NCBI GenBank assembly: GCA_022482925.1
Contig: JAKVOG010000010.1
Location: 49,009 to 113,008, forward strand
Length of the DNA: 64,000 bases
Direction of reading: 5' to 3'
From: Selenomonas sp.
Lineage (GTDB): Bacteria; Bacillota; Negativicutes; Selenomonadales; Selenomonadaceae
Shown: positions 1 to 8,900 of the stretch, one piece after another
Layout of the letters: every line of letters starts with the position of its first letter
Numbering within the stretch: position 1 is the stretch's first letter
Made by a program: the position numbers and the translations under genes
Notes under the pieces: model-generated
The model's input: the letters and a program-made list of their open reading frames with translations, nothing else
What the model was told of the DNA's origin: nothing
The model's database searches: none

Positions 1-1239
1 CACGCCATTCTTCTGCCAGGTCCCATGAGTCTCCAGGTTCGTCTCATCGATGACATAAAGTCCATAGCGGTCGCAGAGTGCATAGATATAGCTGGAATTC
101 GGATAATGCGAGCAGCGCAGCGCATTGATGTTATGGCGCTTCATCGTGAGGATATCCTGCTCAAAGGAAGCCGGGTCCATCGCCCGACCGCGATAGCAAT
201 CGAACTCATGACGATTTGTCCCCTTGAAGACAATGCGTTTTCCATTGAGTTTCATGATATTGCCATCCAGACGGAACTCACGGAATCCAACGGCCTGCGG
301 GATTACTTCCTGCAGATGGCCGGCCGCATCGTAGACCGACAGCACCAACTGATAGAGCGACGGGTGTTCTGCACTCCAGAGCTGAACCTCGCTGACCTCA
401 GCCTCGAAATGCCCGGACAGCCCATCAGCCGCCACCTCTTCACGGAGCACCTGCTGACCTGCCGGATCAAGCAGCTCACAGACCACTTTTTTCGCTGCTG
501 CACTGTTCCACTTGAGATCCAGACTCAAACGCCCATCGTGGTAATCGTTTTCCGGAATAGCCTTTACCCATACATCCTCTACATGGACAGCCGGTTTCGT
601 ATACAGCACAACCTCACGGAACAAGCCACTGAACCGCCAGAAGTCCTGATCCTCGATCCAGCTGCCGGAACTGAAGCGGATGACCTCTACAGCCAGTTTA
701 TTCTCCCCTGCCACCAGATACGGAGTCAGATTGAAATCTGCCGGCGTAAAGGAATCCTCACTATAGCCGACATAATGACCATTGAGCCAGACGACTAGTG
801 CCGACTCTGCCCCCTGGAAAGAAATATACGCATTATCCCATTCCTCTGGCACAACAAAATACTTCACATAGGATGCGACCGGGTTCTCACGCTCAGGAAT
901 ATTCCCAGGCGTTACCGCCTCGTGCCCATCCCAGGGATAAGTCTGATTCGTGTACTGCGGTGCGCCATATCCTTCCAACTGCAAATGAGCCGGTACCCGG
1001 ATTGTATCCCAGGCCCGGCAGTCATAGTCCGCTGCCTCAAAGCCGGCCGGACGCAGGGACAGGTTCTTGGCAAAATGGAATTTCCACAGTCCGTTCAAGG
1101 TCCGCCGGAACGAAGATTCCTCACGTGCCATCTCCACAGCATCCGCATAGAAACCGTGATCGCTGTGCGCTGGCAGCCGGTTTTCCTCAAAGAACGTCGG
1201 GTCCGCCAATTTTTCCATCGTAAATTCCTGTGCAGCCAT
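1..1239 (-). CDS. lacZ: Beta-galactosidase, GH2 family (5' part, runs off window)
   Basis: Reading the minus strand from an ATG at 1239 gives 413 uninterrupted codons, and the gene leaves the window at base 1. It would hydrolyse terminal beta-galactosides such as lactose in the cytoplasm. The N-terminal sugar-binding domain and the Ig-like domain are present, followed by the start of the TIM barrel. Near residue 340 is GTNRHEFD, near 375 RCSHYPN, and near 400 the segment DETNLETHG; these match conserved E. coli LacZ segments. The acid/base and nucleophile glutamates lie beyond the window edge. A GGAGG Shine-Dalgarno sits 8 bases before the ATG. A promoter and LacI/CcpA-type operator lie just upstream, so it is probably sugar regulated. 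The family assignment is firm; the missing C-terminal half cannot be judged. Confidence 0.93.
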   Translation of the reverse strand, partial: MAAQEFTMEKLADPTFFEENRLPAHSDHGFYADAVEMAREESSFRRTLNGLWKFHFAKNLSLRPAGFEAADYDCRAWDTIRVPAHLQLEGYGAPQYTNQTYPWDGHEAVTPGNIPERENPVASYVKYFVVPEEWDNAYISFQGAESALVVWLNGHYVGYSEDSFTPADFNLTPYLVAGENKLAVEVIRFSSGSWIEDQDFWRFSGLFREVVLYTKPAVHVEDVWVKAIPENDYHDGRLSLDLKWNSAAAKKVVCELLDPAGQQVLREEVAADGLSGHFEAEVSEVQLWSAEHPSLYQLVLSVYDAAGHLQEVIPQAVGFREFRLDGNIMKLNGKRIVFKGTNRHEFDCYRGRAMDPASFEQDILTMKRHNINALRCSHYPNSSYIYALCDRYGLYVIDETNLETHGTWQKNGV

Positions 1240-1275
1240 AACTATTGCCTCCTAAATTCAAGCCAAGCGGCTATT

Positions 1276-1289
1276 AGTAAACGTTTTCT
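1276..1289 (-). promoter_or_regulatory. Operator/cre-like palindrome downstream of lacZ promoter
   Basis: The minus strand reads AGAAAACGTTTACT, a near-palindrome of the LacI/GalR/CcpA family (core AACGTT). It lies about 12 bases downstream of the lacZ -10 box, where a bound repressor would block early transcription. It matches 12 of 14 positions of the cre consensus; the two outer bases differ, so a dedicated LacI-family regulator is equally possible. Confidence 0.6.
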
Positions 1290-1300
1290 GTATAACCTAT

Positions 1301-1329
1301 ATTATACACGAAAGAACAATATAAAACAA
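1301..1329 (-). promoter_or_regulatory. lacZ promoter
   Basis: On the minus strand TTGTTT (1324-1329) and a perfect TATAAT (1301-1306) are separated by exactly 17 bases. The start of transcription would be close to 1294, about 55 bases before the lacZ ATG. Confidence 0.7.
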
Positions 1330-1349
1330 GGATAAACCGCTTTTTGCGT

Positions 1350-1377
1350 AAAAAAAAACTGCCTTAAAAGGCAGCCA
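1350..1377 (-). terminator. Rho-independent terminator after the small ORF at 1391-1591
   Basis: On the minus strand the hairpin CTGCC-TTTTAA-GGCAG (extended by G-C/T pairs) is followed by nine or more T. It separates the small upstream gene from the lacZ promoter. Confidence 0.75.
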
Positions 1378-1390
1378 TTTATCGGTTGGA

Positions 1391-1591
1391 TCAGCAATCC
1401 ATCAACTCATCAAGCTCTATCCCATGGGATCTGAGTTCCCCGACATTCAATGTGTGACAATCTAATTCATAGGCCATTTTATCCCAGACTGTGTCAGCCC
1501 TGACATCCTGCCGTAAATCATTTACCTCTTTCAGCAGCTCCTGGATCTTTTCGCATAGTGAATCACATGGATCGGACTTATGCTCATCCAT
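1391..1591 (-). CDS. Small acidic protein of unknown function
   Basis: This 66-residue protein is not one I recognise. It is hydrophilic and acidic, and the stretch from about residue 12 to 40 (CEKIQELLKEVNDLRQDVRA) reads as an amphipathic helix or short coiled coil. It contains four cysteines, one being the last residue. AGAGGTGG lies about 12 bases before the ATG, and the gene is followed at once by a good terminator, so it is probably a real monocistronic gene or the end of the transporter transcript. There is no membrane segment or signal peptide. A small regulatory or adaptor protein is possible, but nothing in the sequence proves it. Confidence 0.55.
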   Translation of the reverse strand: MDEHKSDPCDSLCEKIQELLKEVNDLRQDVRADTVWDKMAYELDCHTLNVGELRSHGIELDELMDC

Positions 1592-1717
1592 TCGCTATAT
1601 CCCACCTCTCTGCTGTTGTATATACCCTCTCGCATTGCTAAAGCAATTATATTACAGGTTTTCTGAAAATGCAATCATTCCAGGAAACTCTAATCCGATC
1701 ATCAGAAACGCACTGTC

Positions 1718-2605
1718 TCACTGACGGGCCAGAATGAACACCGTCAACAGAATACAAGCACTGCCCAGAAAATCCAGCCAACCGAATGACTGACCTAATA
1801 ATGCCACGGACAGGATGATAGCCGTCAGCGGCTCCACTGAAGCCAGCACACCAGCCTCACCAGGCTGAATATACTTCGTGCTGCCCAAGTAGAACCAAAA
1901 CGCCAGCACCGAGCCAAAGATAATCACATAGAGAAATACCGCCAGCGATAACGACGTCCAGCTCCCCTGGAATGCCCAGGGCGGTGCGATAAATGAGAGT
2001 GCCAGACCTCCGAGCAGCATGCCCCAGCCTACGATGAGCGTCGCCCGCCATTGCCGGATCAGCCGCTTAGGCGTCAGCGTATAGACAGCCCCGGAAACCC
2101 CTGAGACAATTCCCCAGATCAGCGCCGGCAATGGAATCGTCAATGTTCCCGGCTCGCCATGCGTCACTAAAAGAAAAGTACCGCCAATGGCCAGCAGTAC
2201 ACATAGCAGTTCAACCGGCCGCGGCAGCTGATGGTTCCTGAGTGCCACATACAGGACAATAAATGCCGGCATCAGATATTGCAGGACAGTAGCCGCTGCT
2301 GCATTGCCATAAGCGATGCAGGCAAAATACGAATACTGCACAATGAGCATTCCGACCCAGGCAAAGGTCAAAAGTTCCCGGACATTCTGCCGCTCTTTCC
2401 AGACACTCCAGATATCGCCCTTATGCTGCGCAGCGTCAATAGCCAGAAGGATAATTCCTGCCAGCAACATCCGCGCAGTCACCAGCCAGCCAGTCGCAAA
2501 ACCACAGTCCTGCAGCAGTACCTGACCAGCCACGCCGGACCCGCCCCAGAAGCTGCCGCCGGCTACCGCCAGCAGCACGCCTTTTTTTCGATTACTTAAA
2601 TTCAT
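1718..2605 (-). CDS. EamA/DMT-family transporter
   Basis: The 295-residue protein is almost entirely hydrophobic, with about ten membrane segments and two internally similar halves, as in the drug/metabolite transporter superfamily (EamA domain twice). The N-terminal segment VAGGSFWGGSGVAGQVLL and the second-repeat segment GVLASVEPLTAIILSV are typical; the latter matches the conserved end-of-repeat signature with a proline and glutamate. Members export amino acids or other metabolites, and the substrate cannot be read from sequence. It starts 16 bases after the stop of the upstream nitroreductase gene, so the two are probably one transcript. The family call is sure; the substrate is unknown. 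Confidence 0.88.
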   Translation of the reverse strand: MNLSNRKKGVLLAVAGGSFWGGSGVAGQVLLQDCGFATGWLVTARMLLAGIILLAIDAAQHKGDIWSVWKERQNVRELLTFAWVGMLIVQYSYFACIAYGNAAAATVLQYLMPAFIVLYVALRNHQLPRPVELLCVLLAIGGTFLLVTHGEPGTLTIPLPALIWGIVSGVSGAVYTLTPKRLIRQWRATLIVGWGMLLGGLALSFIAPPWAFQGSWTSLSLAVFLYVIIFGSVLAFWFYLGSTKYIQPGEAGVLASVEPLTAIILSVALLGQSFGWLDFLGSACILLTVFILARQ

Positions 2606-2621
2606 TGATTATACAAATCCC

Positions 2622-3227
2622 TCAGTCGATATAGGTAACAGCATTCCCCTTCAACGGCAATCCCTGCCGATTTGGCAAGCCATCCGCTGTAGCCGAATAG
2701 CCAATACTCACCGCGCCAAACGGTATCTCATCATCAGCCATTCCCAGATTACGCAAATATGACAGGATCACCGGATTGTCCTGCAGCCAGCGCAGCTGAT
2801 TGATCCAGCAGGTACCAAGATCGAGTGCATTGGCCGCCAGCATCATGTTCTGTATGGCAATGGAAGTATCAGCAAAATTATTGCCATAGCCTTTCTTATT
2901 GGCCACCACGATAAGGATAGGCGCATTATACTTAAATACATAAGTGCCTTTCTTCGACAGCTTGATCGCGCCCCCCATATCATCGCTATTCGCCTCGGTA
3001 ATCTCCATCCTGGCAAATTCCTGACGAACCAGAGCCACGAGCTCTGCGAGCACTTCCGGTTTCCGGATCACAAGGAAATGATTCTGCTGCTTATTCTTGC
3101 CACTCGGTGCCTGACGCCCAGCCTCGATGACCTGCCTCAGCAGCTCATCTGCCACCAGTTCCGGCTTAAACTTCCGCGTACTGTGCCGGGTCGCGATGCA
3201 ATCCAGCATTGCCTTCTGATTTTCCAT
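2622..3227 (-). CDS. Nitroreductase-family FMN oxidoreductase
   Basis: This 201-residue protein has the size and fold signature of oxygen-insensitive nitroreductases. RHSTRKF near residue 14 is the FMN phosphate-binding motif, APSGKNKQ near residue 40 is the following conserved loop, and LGTCWINQL near residue 137 lies in the dimer/flavin core. These enzymes are cytoplasmic flavoproteins that reduce nitro compounds, quinones or other electron acceptors with NAD(P)H; the true substrate is not predictable. A GGGAGGAATCCTC stretch upstream supplies the ribosome site. Followed 16 bases later by the EamA transporter, it may form a small detoxification or export unit. Confidence 0.87.
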   Translation of the reverse strand: MENQKAMLDCIATRHSTRKFKPELVADELLRQVIEAGRQAPSGKNKQQNHFLVIRKPEVLAELVALVRQEFARMEITEANSDDMGGAIKLSKKGTYVFKYNAPILIVVANKKGYGNNFADTSIAIQNMMLAANALDLGTCWINQLRWLQDNPVILSYLRNLGMADDEIPFGAVSIGYSATADGLPNRQGLPLKGNAVTYID

Positions 3228-3281
3228 GAGGATTCCTCCCTTGTGTTAATTCAACTCTTTTATTTTATTTCGACGACGATA

Positions 3282-3324
3282 AAGAAAAACCTGCCCCGCT
3301 GAACTGAATATTCAGCAGGACAGG
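3282..3324 (-). terminator. Rho-independent terminator of htpG
   Basis: On the minus strand a 14-bp stem (two G-U pairs) with a short loop is followed by TTTTTCTTT. It lies 15 bases after the htpG stop codon. Confidence 0.85.
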
Positions 3325-3338
3325 CTGCAATGCCATAT

Positions 3339-5302
3339 TTATTTCGCCATGAGTTTGGCAATCTTATTCGCAAAGTCAACCGGATTCTCTGGCAGGATGC
3401 CTTCAATCAGGAGTGCCTGCGTATAAAGCAGGTCGCAGTAATCCTTGAAGTCCTGGCTGTCTTTACCCGCTTCATGCAGGCTCTGCAGACGCTGGAACAG
3501 CTCATGATGCGGATTAATCTCAAGGATGCGTTTTGCCTTGAACATCGGATTATTCATCTCCGCAAAAGTCTGCTCCATCGAAAGTGACGGGCCGGCTTCA
3601 TCGGCTACGAGGCAGACCGCACTGGATTTCAGACGGGCCGATACCTTGACATCTGCTACCTTGTCCGTCAGGCTCTCCTTGATATCCTTCAGCAGATCAT
3701 CATTCTTCTTCTGGATATCTTCTGTTTCTTCTTGACTTCCTTGCTCTCAGCATCATCGAGGTCCAGATCACCACGGCTGATGGAATGGAACTGCTTGCCA
3801 TCATATTCGCGCAGCGTCTCGATGCAGAATTCATCGACCGGATCCAGCAGATACAGTACCTCAAGCCCCTTATCACGCAGTGTCTCCATCTGCGGCAGAT
3901 GCTCGATGGTCTCTTTATCCTTGGCCGTTGCATAATAGATCTTCTTCTGGCTCTCCGGCATGCGCTCTACATATTCTTTAAGCGATACCAGTTTGCTGTC
4001 TTTCGAAGTCATGAACAGCAGCAGGTCTTTGAGCTTATCAATGGTATCATTGCCGGCATACATGCTGTTATAGACACCGATCTTCAGAGACTTGCCATAC
4101 TCGCCCCAGAACTTTTCATAGTCCTCACGCTTATTCTTCATCTTACGGGCCAGGCTCTTGAGGATATTCTTCTCCAGCGCCTTACCGATAACCTTGAGCT
4201 CACGGCTCTGCTGCAGCAGCTCGCGGGAGATGTTGAGCGAGAGATCCGGAGAATCCACCAGGCCCTTTACGAAGCGCAGGTAGTCCGGCAACAGGTCTTT
4301 ACATTTATCCATGATGAAGACATGGCGGGAATAGAGCTGCACGCCCGGCTCATAGTCCGTATGATAAAGATTGAACGGTGCATGTGCCGGAATGGCCAGC
4401 AGTGCCGTATACTCTACGGAGCCCTCAGCCTTCGTATGGAATACTTCCATCGGCTTTTCCCACTCATGGAACTGATTCTTGAAGAACTCTTCGTATTCCT
4501 CATCCTTGATGTCGGACTTATTGCGCGTCCACAGCGGCTGCATGGAGTTCAGCGTACGCAGCTCAATGTGTTTTACCTTGTCTGCGCCTTCGATTTCCTT
4601 GCCATCTTTATCCTTTGGCGTTTCCTCGATCTCGAAATTCATCTTGATCGGGTAACGGACATAGTCGCTGTACTTCTTGACGAGGCTCTCGAGCTTATAC
4701 GTATCGGTGTAGTTCTCCTCCGTGCTGTCGCCGTAGAAGTCCTTGCCGAGCTCGATCGTGATGCTCGTGCCGCGTTTCTCCTGGTCGCAGTCCTCAATGG
4801 TGTAGGAACCATCACCAGCCGACTCCCAGCGCGTTGCCTGCTTCTCGCCGGCTTTACGGGTCACGATGGTAACTTTATCCGCTACCATGAAGGCCGAATA
4901 GAAACCGACACCGAACTGACCGATGAGTTCCTTATCCGTGCTTCCTTCCCCATTCTCGCTGGCTTCCTTGGCTTTCTTGAGCTGCTCCATGAACGCTTTC
5001 GTACCGGATTTTGCGATGGTACCGATATTTTCCACGACTTCCTCGCGGCTCATGCCGATACCGTTATCGGTAATCGTCAGGGTATGCTTCTCCGCATCCG
5101 GCTGCAGGAAGATCTCAAAGCTGTCATCGCCTTCCAGCAGGTCGCGGTTCGTCAGGCTCTCGAAATGAACCTTGTCGATAGCATCCGATGCGTTGGAGAT
5201 AAGCTCACGCAGGAAAATCTCGTGATTCGTATAGATGGAGTGGATCATCAGGTCCAGGAGCTGTTTAGTCTCGGCCTGAAATTCATGGGTTTCTTTTGCC
5301 AT
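3339..5302 (-). CDS. htpG: Chaperone protein HtpG (Hsp90), frameshifted in this sequence
   Basis: HtpG is a cytosolic ATP-dependent Hsp90 chaperone. The GHKL ATPase motifs NASDAIDK, DNGIGMS and GQFGVGFYSAF are near residues 34, 80 and 120. The middle domain is complete. The reading frame breaks near 3730: after DAESKEVKK the correct continuation ETEDIQKKNDDLLK is one base out of frame, which fits loss of one G from AAGAAGGAAAC. The C-terminal dimerisation domain then continues normally to 3339, giving about 654 residues, a normal length. An in-frame ATG lies 30 bases further upstream, but MAKETHEFQ at 5302 has the better ribosome site (AAAGG, 9 bases). A CIRCE element and sigma-A promoter lie directly upstream. 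The frameshift is most likely a sequencing error. Confidence 0.93.
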
Positions 5303-5347
5303 TTCAATCTGCCTTTCTTTATATGGATTCATGATTTGCGGAATTTG

Positions 5348-5374
5348 TTAGCACTCTATATCTCCGAGTGCTAA
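5348..5374 (-). promoter_or_regulatory. CIRCE operator (HrcA site) of htpG
   Basis: A perfect copy of the CIRCE inverted repeat, TTAGCACTC-N9-GAGTGCTAA. It lies in the 5' untranslated region of htpG, about 13 bases after the -10 box, so HrcA binding would block transcription until heat stress. Confidence 0.96.
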
Positions 5375-5386
5375 CGTACGATTCAT

Positions 5387-5415
5387 AGTATACGACAGAA
5401 ATGACAAAAAGTCAA
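5387..5415 (-). promoter_or_regulatory. htpG promoter
   Basis: Minus-strand TTGACT (5410-5415) and TATACT (5387-5392) are spaced by 17 bases, immediately upstream of the CIRCE element. Confidence 0.8.
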
Positions 5416-5438
5416 ACGCATACTTCGTAGCATCTAGG

Positions 5439-6192
5439 TAAACTGAAATAGGTCACTCAGTCCATCGAAGAAGCACCAAGGCTAGGTACGATCAACCCCG
5501 CTCAGACAAAGTTCGGAGAACGAGTATATATAACACAGCAAAGGAGCGCTTAGTTCGAGGAAATTAGATCGCCGCGGGGGCAGCGCATAGCCAACATTCC
5601 GCTGAGGTAACCTGCTAGAAAAAATTTTAGGCTTTAATTAATCATTGAAAAAGCACTTAAACGCGCTTCGCTTAAACGAAAGTCTTTTTCAAGGAAGGGT
5701 GGTAGCCTAAAATTTTTTCCTTAACGCAGAACACCAAACGCTCCATTTATGGCTATGCGCTGCCCCCGCGGCTGGGCTCGATGTACCGATGGTTGCTTTT
5801 CTCTAAATCAGCTACATTGCGGGTTCTTCCATTGATGCTGAAATCCCACCAACCTGCTCGAACCGAACTAAAACCTACCGTCAGAAAGAGAACCATTTAA
5901 AAGCCGTTACTAATCGACGGCGGGCGAGGGGAACACTATTTCTTTTGGCTGGAACGACTGCCATAGGCTGGCACGCCGTAGGGACCTGCTAGATCCGTCG
6001 ATTCGTTGCGGCGCCGTGGTACCGGCGCGTCAGCTAAGTAAATACTATCTTCTCAGGGCGGGACATTTAGTGCAGGACGAAAAAAATAGTTCCACCGAAC
6101 CCCGTGCTGAGCCTGTGCCGACTCGTCACCTGTAACTTATCTTGCCAGCCTACCTCAACCTACCTCGTTTCTCTTCTGTAACTTCCAGTTTA
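5439..6192. repeat. Structured repeat, copy A (754 bp, non-coding)
   Basis: This fills the gap between the htpG promoter and the ccdA stop codon. It is the first of three closely similar copies (others at 29168-29920 and 36085-36836), all in the same orientation. The ends are inverted: the right end, read inward, is TAAACTGGAAGTTACAG, and the left end (TAAACTGAAA...) is a degenerate match. Inside, a perfect 23-bp inverted repeat pairs 5571-5593 with 5750-5772. Nested within it are an AT-rich 15-bp pair (5619-5633 with 5704-5718) and a hairpin around 5647-5690. A further hairpin has stem GCGCCG/CGGCGC. There is no sustained conserved reading frame. The TAA stop of ccdA is formed by its last three bases. 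It could be a large structured RNA or a MITE-like element; the sequence alone does not decide. Confidence 0.9.
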
Positions 6193-6888
6193 TGGGGTCA
6201 GTGACCAGAACAGTCCAAGGAATTTCCTCAAGCTGTCCGTCCAGATGAGAATGCCCAGCAAGATCATGAAAGCACCGGCTAACATCTGAATTTTGGGCAG
6301 ATGCGCATATAAAGGACGCAGCCGGCTTAAATATTTCTGCCATACCACAGTCAACAGAAAAAATGGCAACGAGAATCCCAACGAATAAATGAACAGCAAC
6401 CAGGCCCCTACCCCAACCGTTGCCGTCTCACCCGCATACCATAAGATAGCCGCCAGAACCGGTCCGGTACATGGTGTCCACCCAACCGTAAAGGCCATGC
6501 CCAATAGCAGCGAACTGAACGGACCTGTAAACTTATGCCGCAGGAACGGACGATGCTCACTCAGCAACAGCTTTGACCTGATGACTCCCATCATAAATAC
6601 GCCCATAAGGATCAGCAGGACAGCTCCAATACGCCGTACGATATCCTGATACTCCCACAACCATCGTCCTGCAAAAGAAGCGGTAGCTCCCATCAGGACA
6701 AACATCAGTATAAATCCCAGGATAAAACTGATTCCGTTCCGGTAAAGCTGCCACTTCCCCTGTTTTTCGCCGCTGCCCTGTGCCAGGATCAGCGAATAGG
6801 TAGGCAACATTGGCAGTACACATGGCGATGCAAACGAAATTAATCCTGCCAGAAATGCACCCAAATAAGTGATATTACTCAATTCCAT
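6190..6888 (-). CDS. ccdA: CcdA-type cytochrome c biogenesis / thiol-disulfide membrane protein
   Basis: The 232-residue protein has six or more membrane segments and the two conserved redox cysteine motifs of the CcdA/DsbD-beta family: FASPCVLPMLP near residue 22 and GWTPCTGPVL near residue 140. It carries electrons from cytoplasmic thioredoxin across the membrane to an extracytoplasmic partner. The gene starts 5 bases after the TlpA-like thioredoxin gene, which is the obvious partner. The stop codon TAA is supplied by the end of the adjacent structured repeat and no terminator separates them, so the transcript would run into the repeat. The family is certain; the final substrates (cytochrome c maturation or general reduction) are not known. 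Confidence 0.93.
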   Translation of the reverse strand: MELSNITYLGAFLAGLISFASPCVLPMLPTYSLILAQGSGEKQGKWQLYRNGISFILGFILMFVLMGATASFAGRWLWEYQDIVRRIGAVLLILMGVFMMGVIRSKLLLSEHRPFLRHKFTGPFSSLLLGMAFTVGWTPCTGPVLAAILWYAGETATVGVGAWLLFIYSLGFSLPFFLLTVVWQKYLSRLRPLYAHLPKIQMLAGAFMILLGILIWTDSLRKFLGLFWSLTP

Positions 6889-6893
6889 ATACT

Positions 6894-7451
6894 TTAGCCT
6901 TTCTCAATGCTCTGTAATACCTTTTCCAGTTCAGCCCTGGTTGTCGCACCAGATTTACGGAAACGGATGACTCCTTTAGCATCTACCACAATCGTTGTCG
7001 GAATATCACGTACCTTGAACAAATGCCCTGCCTCACCATTCACGTCAAAGAGCAACGGAAACGTATAGCCTTGCTCCTGTATGAAAGAAGCGGCCTTTTC
7101 TTTCGGCTCTTCCATATTGATCGCATAAAAAGCTACCTTATCCTGATCTGCCTGATAGAAGGCTTCCATATCCGGCATCTCTGCCCGGCAGGGCGGGCAC
7201 CAGCTGGCCCAGAAGTTCAGGACATAGATCCGGCCGATCTCATCTTTATTGACAGCAGCCTTCTCCCCTTTATCGTTTTCCAGCGTAAAAGTTGGTGCCT
7301 GATGCCCCACTGTCACGCCGACGTCTGATTCCTGCGCGGTCTCTGCTGTAGTCTGCTGCCTGTGATGTACGTTCTGCCAGGCTTCATAGCAATTATAAAT
7401 GCTCAAAGCCAATAAAATCACACCTACTGCTGCAAGTACTTTCCTGTTCAT
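6894..7451 (-). CDS. TlpA/ResA-like membrane-anchored thioredoxin
   Basis: A 185-residue redoxin. An N-terminal signal anchor (residues 1-25, MNRKVLAAVGVILLALSIYN) is followed by a linker and a TlpA/AhpC-type thioredoxin fold with the active site FWASWCPPCRAEMP near residue 85 and the cis-proline segment VRDIPTTIVVD near 150. The protein would face the outside of the cytoplasmic membrane and reduce disulfides, receiving electrons from the CcdA protein encoded 5 bases downstream. The ATG at 7451 is preferred over one 15 bases earlier because GGAGG lies 8 bases before it. An extended -10 promoter lies at 7542-7550. Confidence 0.92.
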   Translation of the reverse strand: MNRKVLAAVGVILLALSIYNCYEAWQNVHHRQQTTAETAQESDVGVTVGHQAPTFTLENDKGEKAAVNKDEIGRIYVLNFWASWCPPCRAEMPDMEAFYQADQDKVAFYAINMEEPKEKAASFIQEQGYTFPLLFDVNGEAGHLFKVRDIPTTIVVDAKGVIRFRKSGATTRAELEKVLQSIEKG

Positions 7452-7541
7452 GACTATTTCCTCCATCGTTTACATCTACTATCGTCAGCCTCTTTTCAAT
7501 CCTCACTGCCATCGCCGGACATCAGGATTCTATGTTGTCTT

Positions 7542-7550
7542 ATTATAGCA
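7542..7550 (-). promoter_or_regulatory. Extended -10 promoter of tlpA-ccdA
   Basis: The minus strand reads TGCTATAAT, an extended -10 box; no convincing -35 is visible. Confidence 0.5.
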
Positions 7551-7620
7551 ATATACCTCTGATATGACCAGCCACAGCACCATTTATTTTTATTCGCCGA
7601 CGCCTTCCATGATATAGAGA

Positions 7621-7647
7621 AAGAGCTGCCATTCCGGCAGCTCTTTA
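7621..7647 (-). terminator. Hairpin terminator after the asparaginase gene
   Basis: A perfect 11-bp stem (AAAGAGCTGCC) with a 5-base loop lies 54 bases after the asparaginase stop. The following T tract is weak (TCTCTATAT). Confidence 0.6.
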
Positions 7648-7701
7648 AGGGGTTTAATCAATTAGCAGTATATCGTATATCCATTGGGGAATGGTTTATA
7701 C

Positions 7702-8772
7702 TCAATATTTGTGGAACATATCCTGAATAGCTTTCAGGTCATGGGTCTTCGTCAGAGCCAGCTGCAGGAGGATACGTGCCTTCTGCGGGTTCAGGGAATC
7801 GCCATCGATGAAATGCTCATCAATGTAGGACTGCTCAGCCGGAATGACGGAGCCAGTACCTACACGGGAACTGCGGACTACAACAATACCAGCAGCCGTT
7901 GCTTTAGCAAGAGCTGCCTCGGCATTCTTGTGTACAGAGCCATTACCCGTGCCAGCGTAGATGATGCCTTTGACACCAGCCTTGATAGCAGCATCCACAA
8001 AAAGGGAATCGTCATTGGCCGTACCATAGATCACCTTGACATACGGCAGTTCGCTGAGATTCGATACATCGAACTCAGTCTTGGCCGTATGGATACGCGT
8101 GGAATCGCGATAGATTTCTGGTACACCATCATTGACATAACCCAGCGCACCCAGTTCCGGCGTCTTGAACGTATCAACCGACGTCGTATTCGTCTTCGTG
8201 ACATCACGGGCACCGTTGATCTGATCGTTCAGCACAACCAGCACACCATGGCCGACTGCTTTCGGGCTGGCAGCGACGCGGACTGCATTCAGCAGATTCA
8301 TCGGGCCATCTGCACTGATTGCCGTAGCCGGACGCATTGCGCCTGTAATAACTACCGGTTTGTTGCTCTTGACCGTCAGGTTCAGGAAATACGCCGTTTC
8401 CTCCAGCGTATCCGTACCGTGCGTGATCACAATCCCGTTCACATCGCCACGGGACAGCAGTTCATTGCAGCGCTTGGACAATTTCAGCCAGATATCATTT
8501 GTCATGTCCTTACTGTCGATGCTGCAGATCTGCTCGCCGCTGACATTCGCATAATTCTTGACTTCCGGAACCGCATTGATCAGTACATCGATTCCCAGGG
8601 CACCGGCCTTATAACCTGTCGTAGCAGTATCGGATGCAGCACTGCCGGCAATCGTTCCTCCGGTTGCCAGGATCTTCACATTCGGTTTGTCACTGGCAGC
8701 GGCAAATGCACACTGGACACCCAGCAGCATCATTGCCATCGTCATAAGAATTACTGAGACTCTTGATTTCAC
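7702..8772 (-). CDS. ansB: Secreted type II L-asparaginase
   Basis: It hydrolyses L-asparagine to aspartate and ammonia outside the cytoplasmic membrane. The protein begins with a Sec signal peptide (VKSRVSVILMTMAMMLLG, cleavage likely after AFA). The first catalytic threonine is in ATGGTIAG near residue 37 and the second in THGTDTLEETAYF near residue 120, with the conserved TGAMRPATAISADGP segment between. Its 356-residue length is normal. The frame stays open 17 codons further upstream, but the GTG at 8772 is chosen because GGGAGG lies 6 bases before it and the signal peptide then starts properly. It appears monocistronic, with a hairpin terminator downstream. Confidence 0.93.
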   Translation of the reverse strand: MKSRVSVILMTMAMMLLGVQCAFAAASDKPNVKILATGGTIAGSAASDTATTGYKAGALGIDVLINAVPEVKNYANVSGEQICSIDSKDMTNDIWLKLSKRCNELLSRGDVNGIVITHGTDTLEETAYFLNLTVKSNKPVVITGAMRPATAISADGPMNLLNAVRVAASPKAVGHGVLVVLNDQINGARDVTKTNTTSVDTFKTPELGALGYVNDGVPEIYRDSTRIHTAKTEFDVSNLSELPYVKVIYGTANDDSLFVDAAIKAGVKGIIYAGTGNGSVHKNAEAALAKATAAGIVVVRSSRVGTGSVIPAEQSYIDEHFIDGDSLNPQKARILLQLALTKTHDLKAIQDMFHKY

Positions 8773-8900
8773 AAAAATTCCTCCCTTTTTCTTTCCCCAC
8801 AGCCTTCCCCAAAGCCGTGGCATAGATAATTAAAACCTATGCTACGATTATAGACAGCTATCTACTGAAAACTATAGAAAAACTACTAAAAACTACAAAA

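Noticed and set aside
3785..5374. Open frame of 529 codons antisense to htpG
   Set aside because: It mirrors htpG codons and ends over the CIRCE site; no supporting signal.
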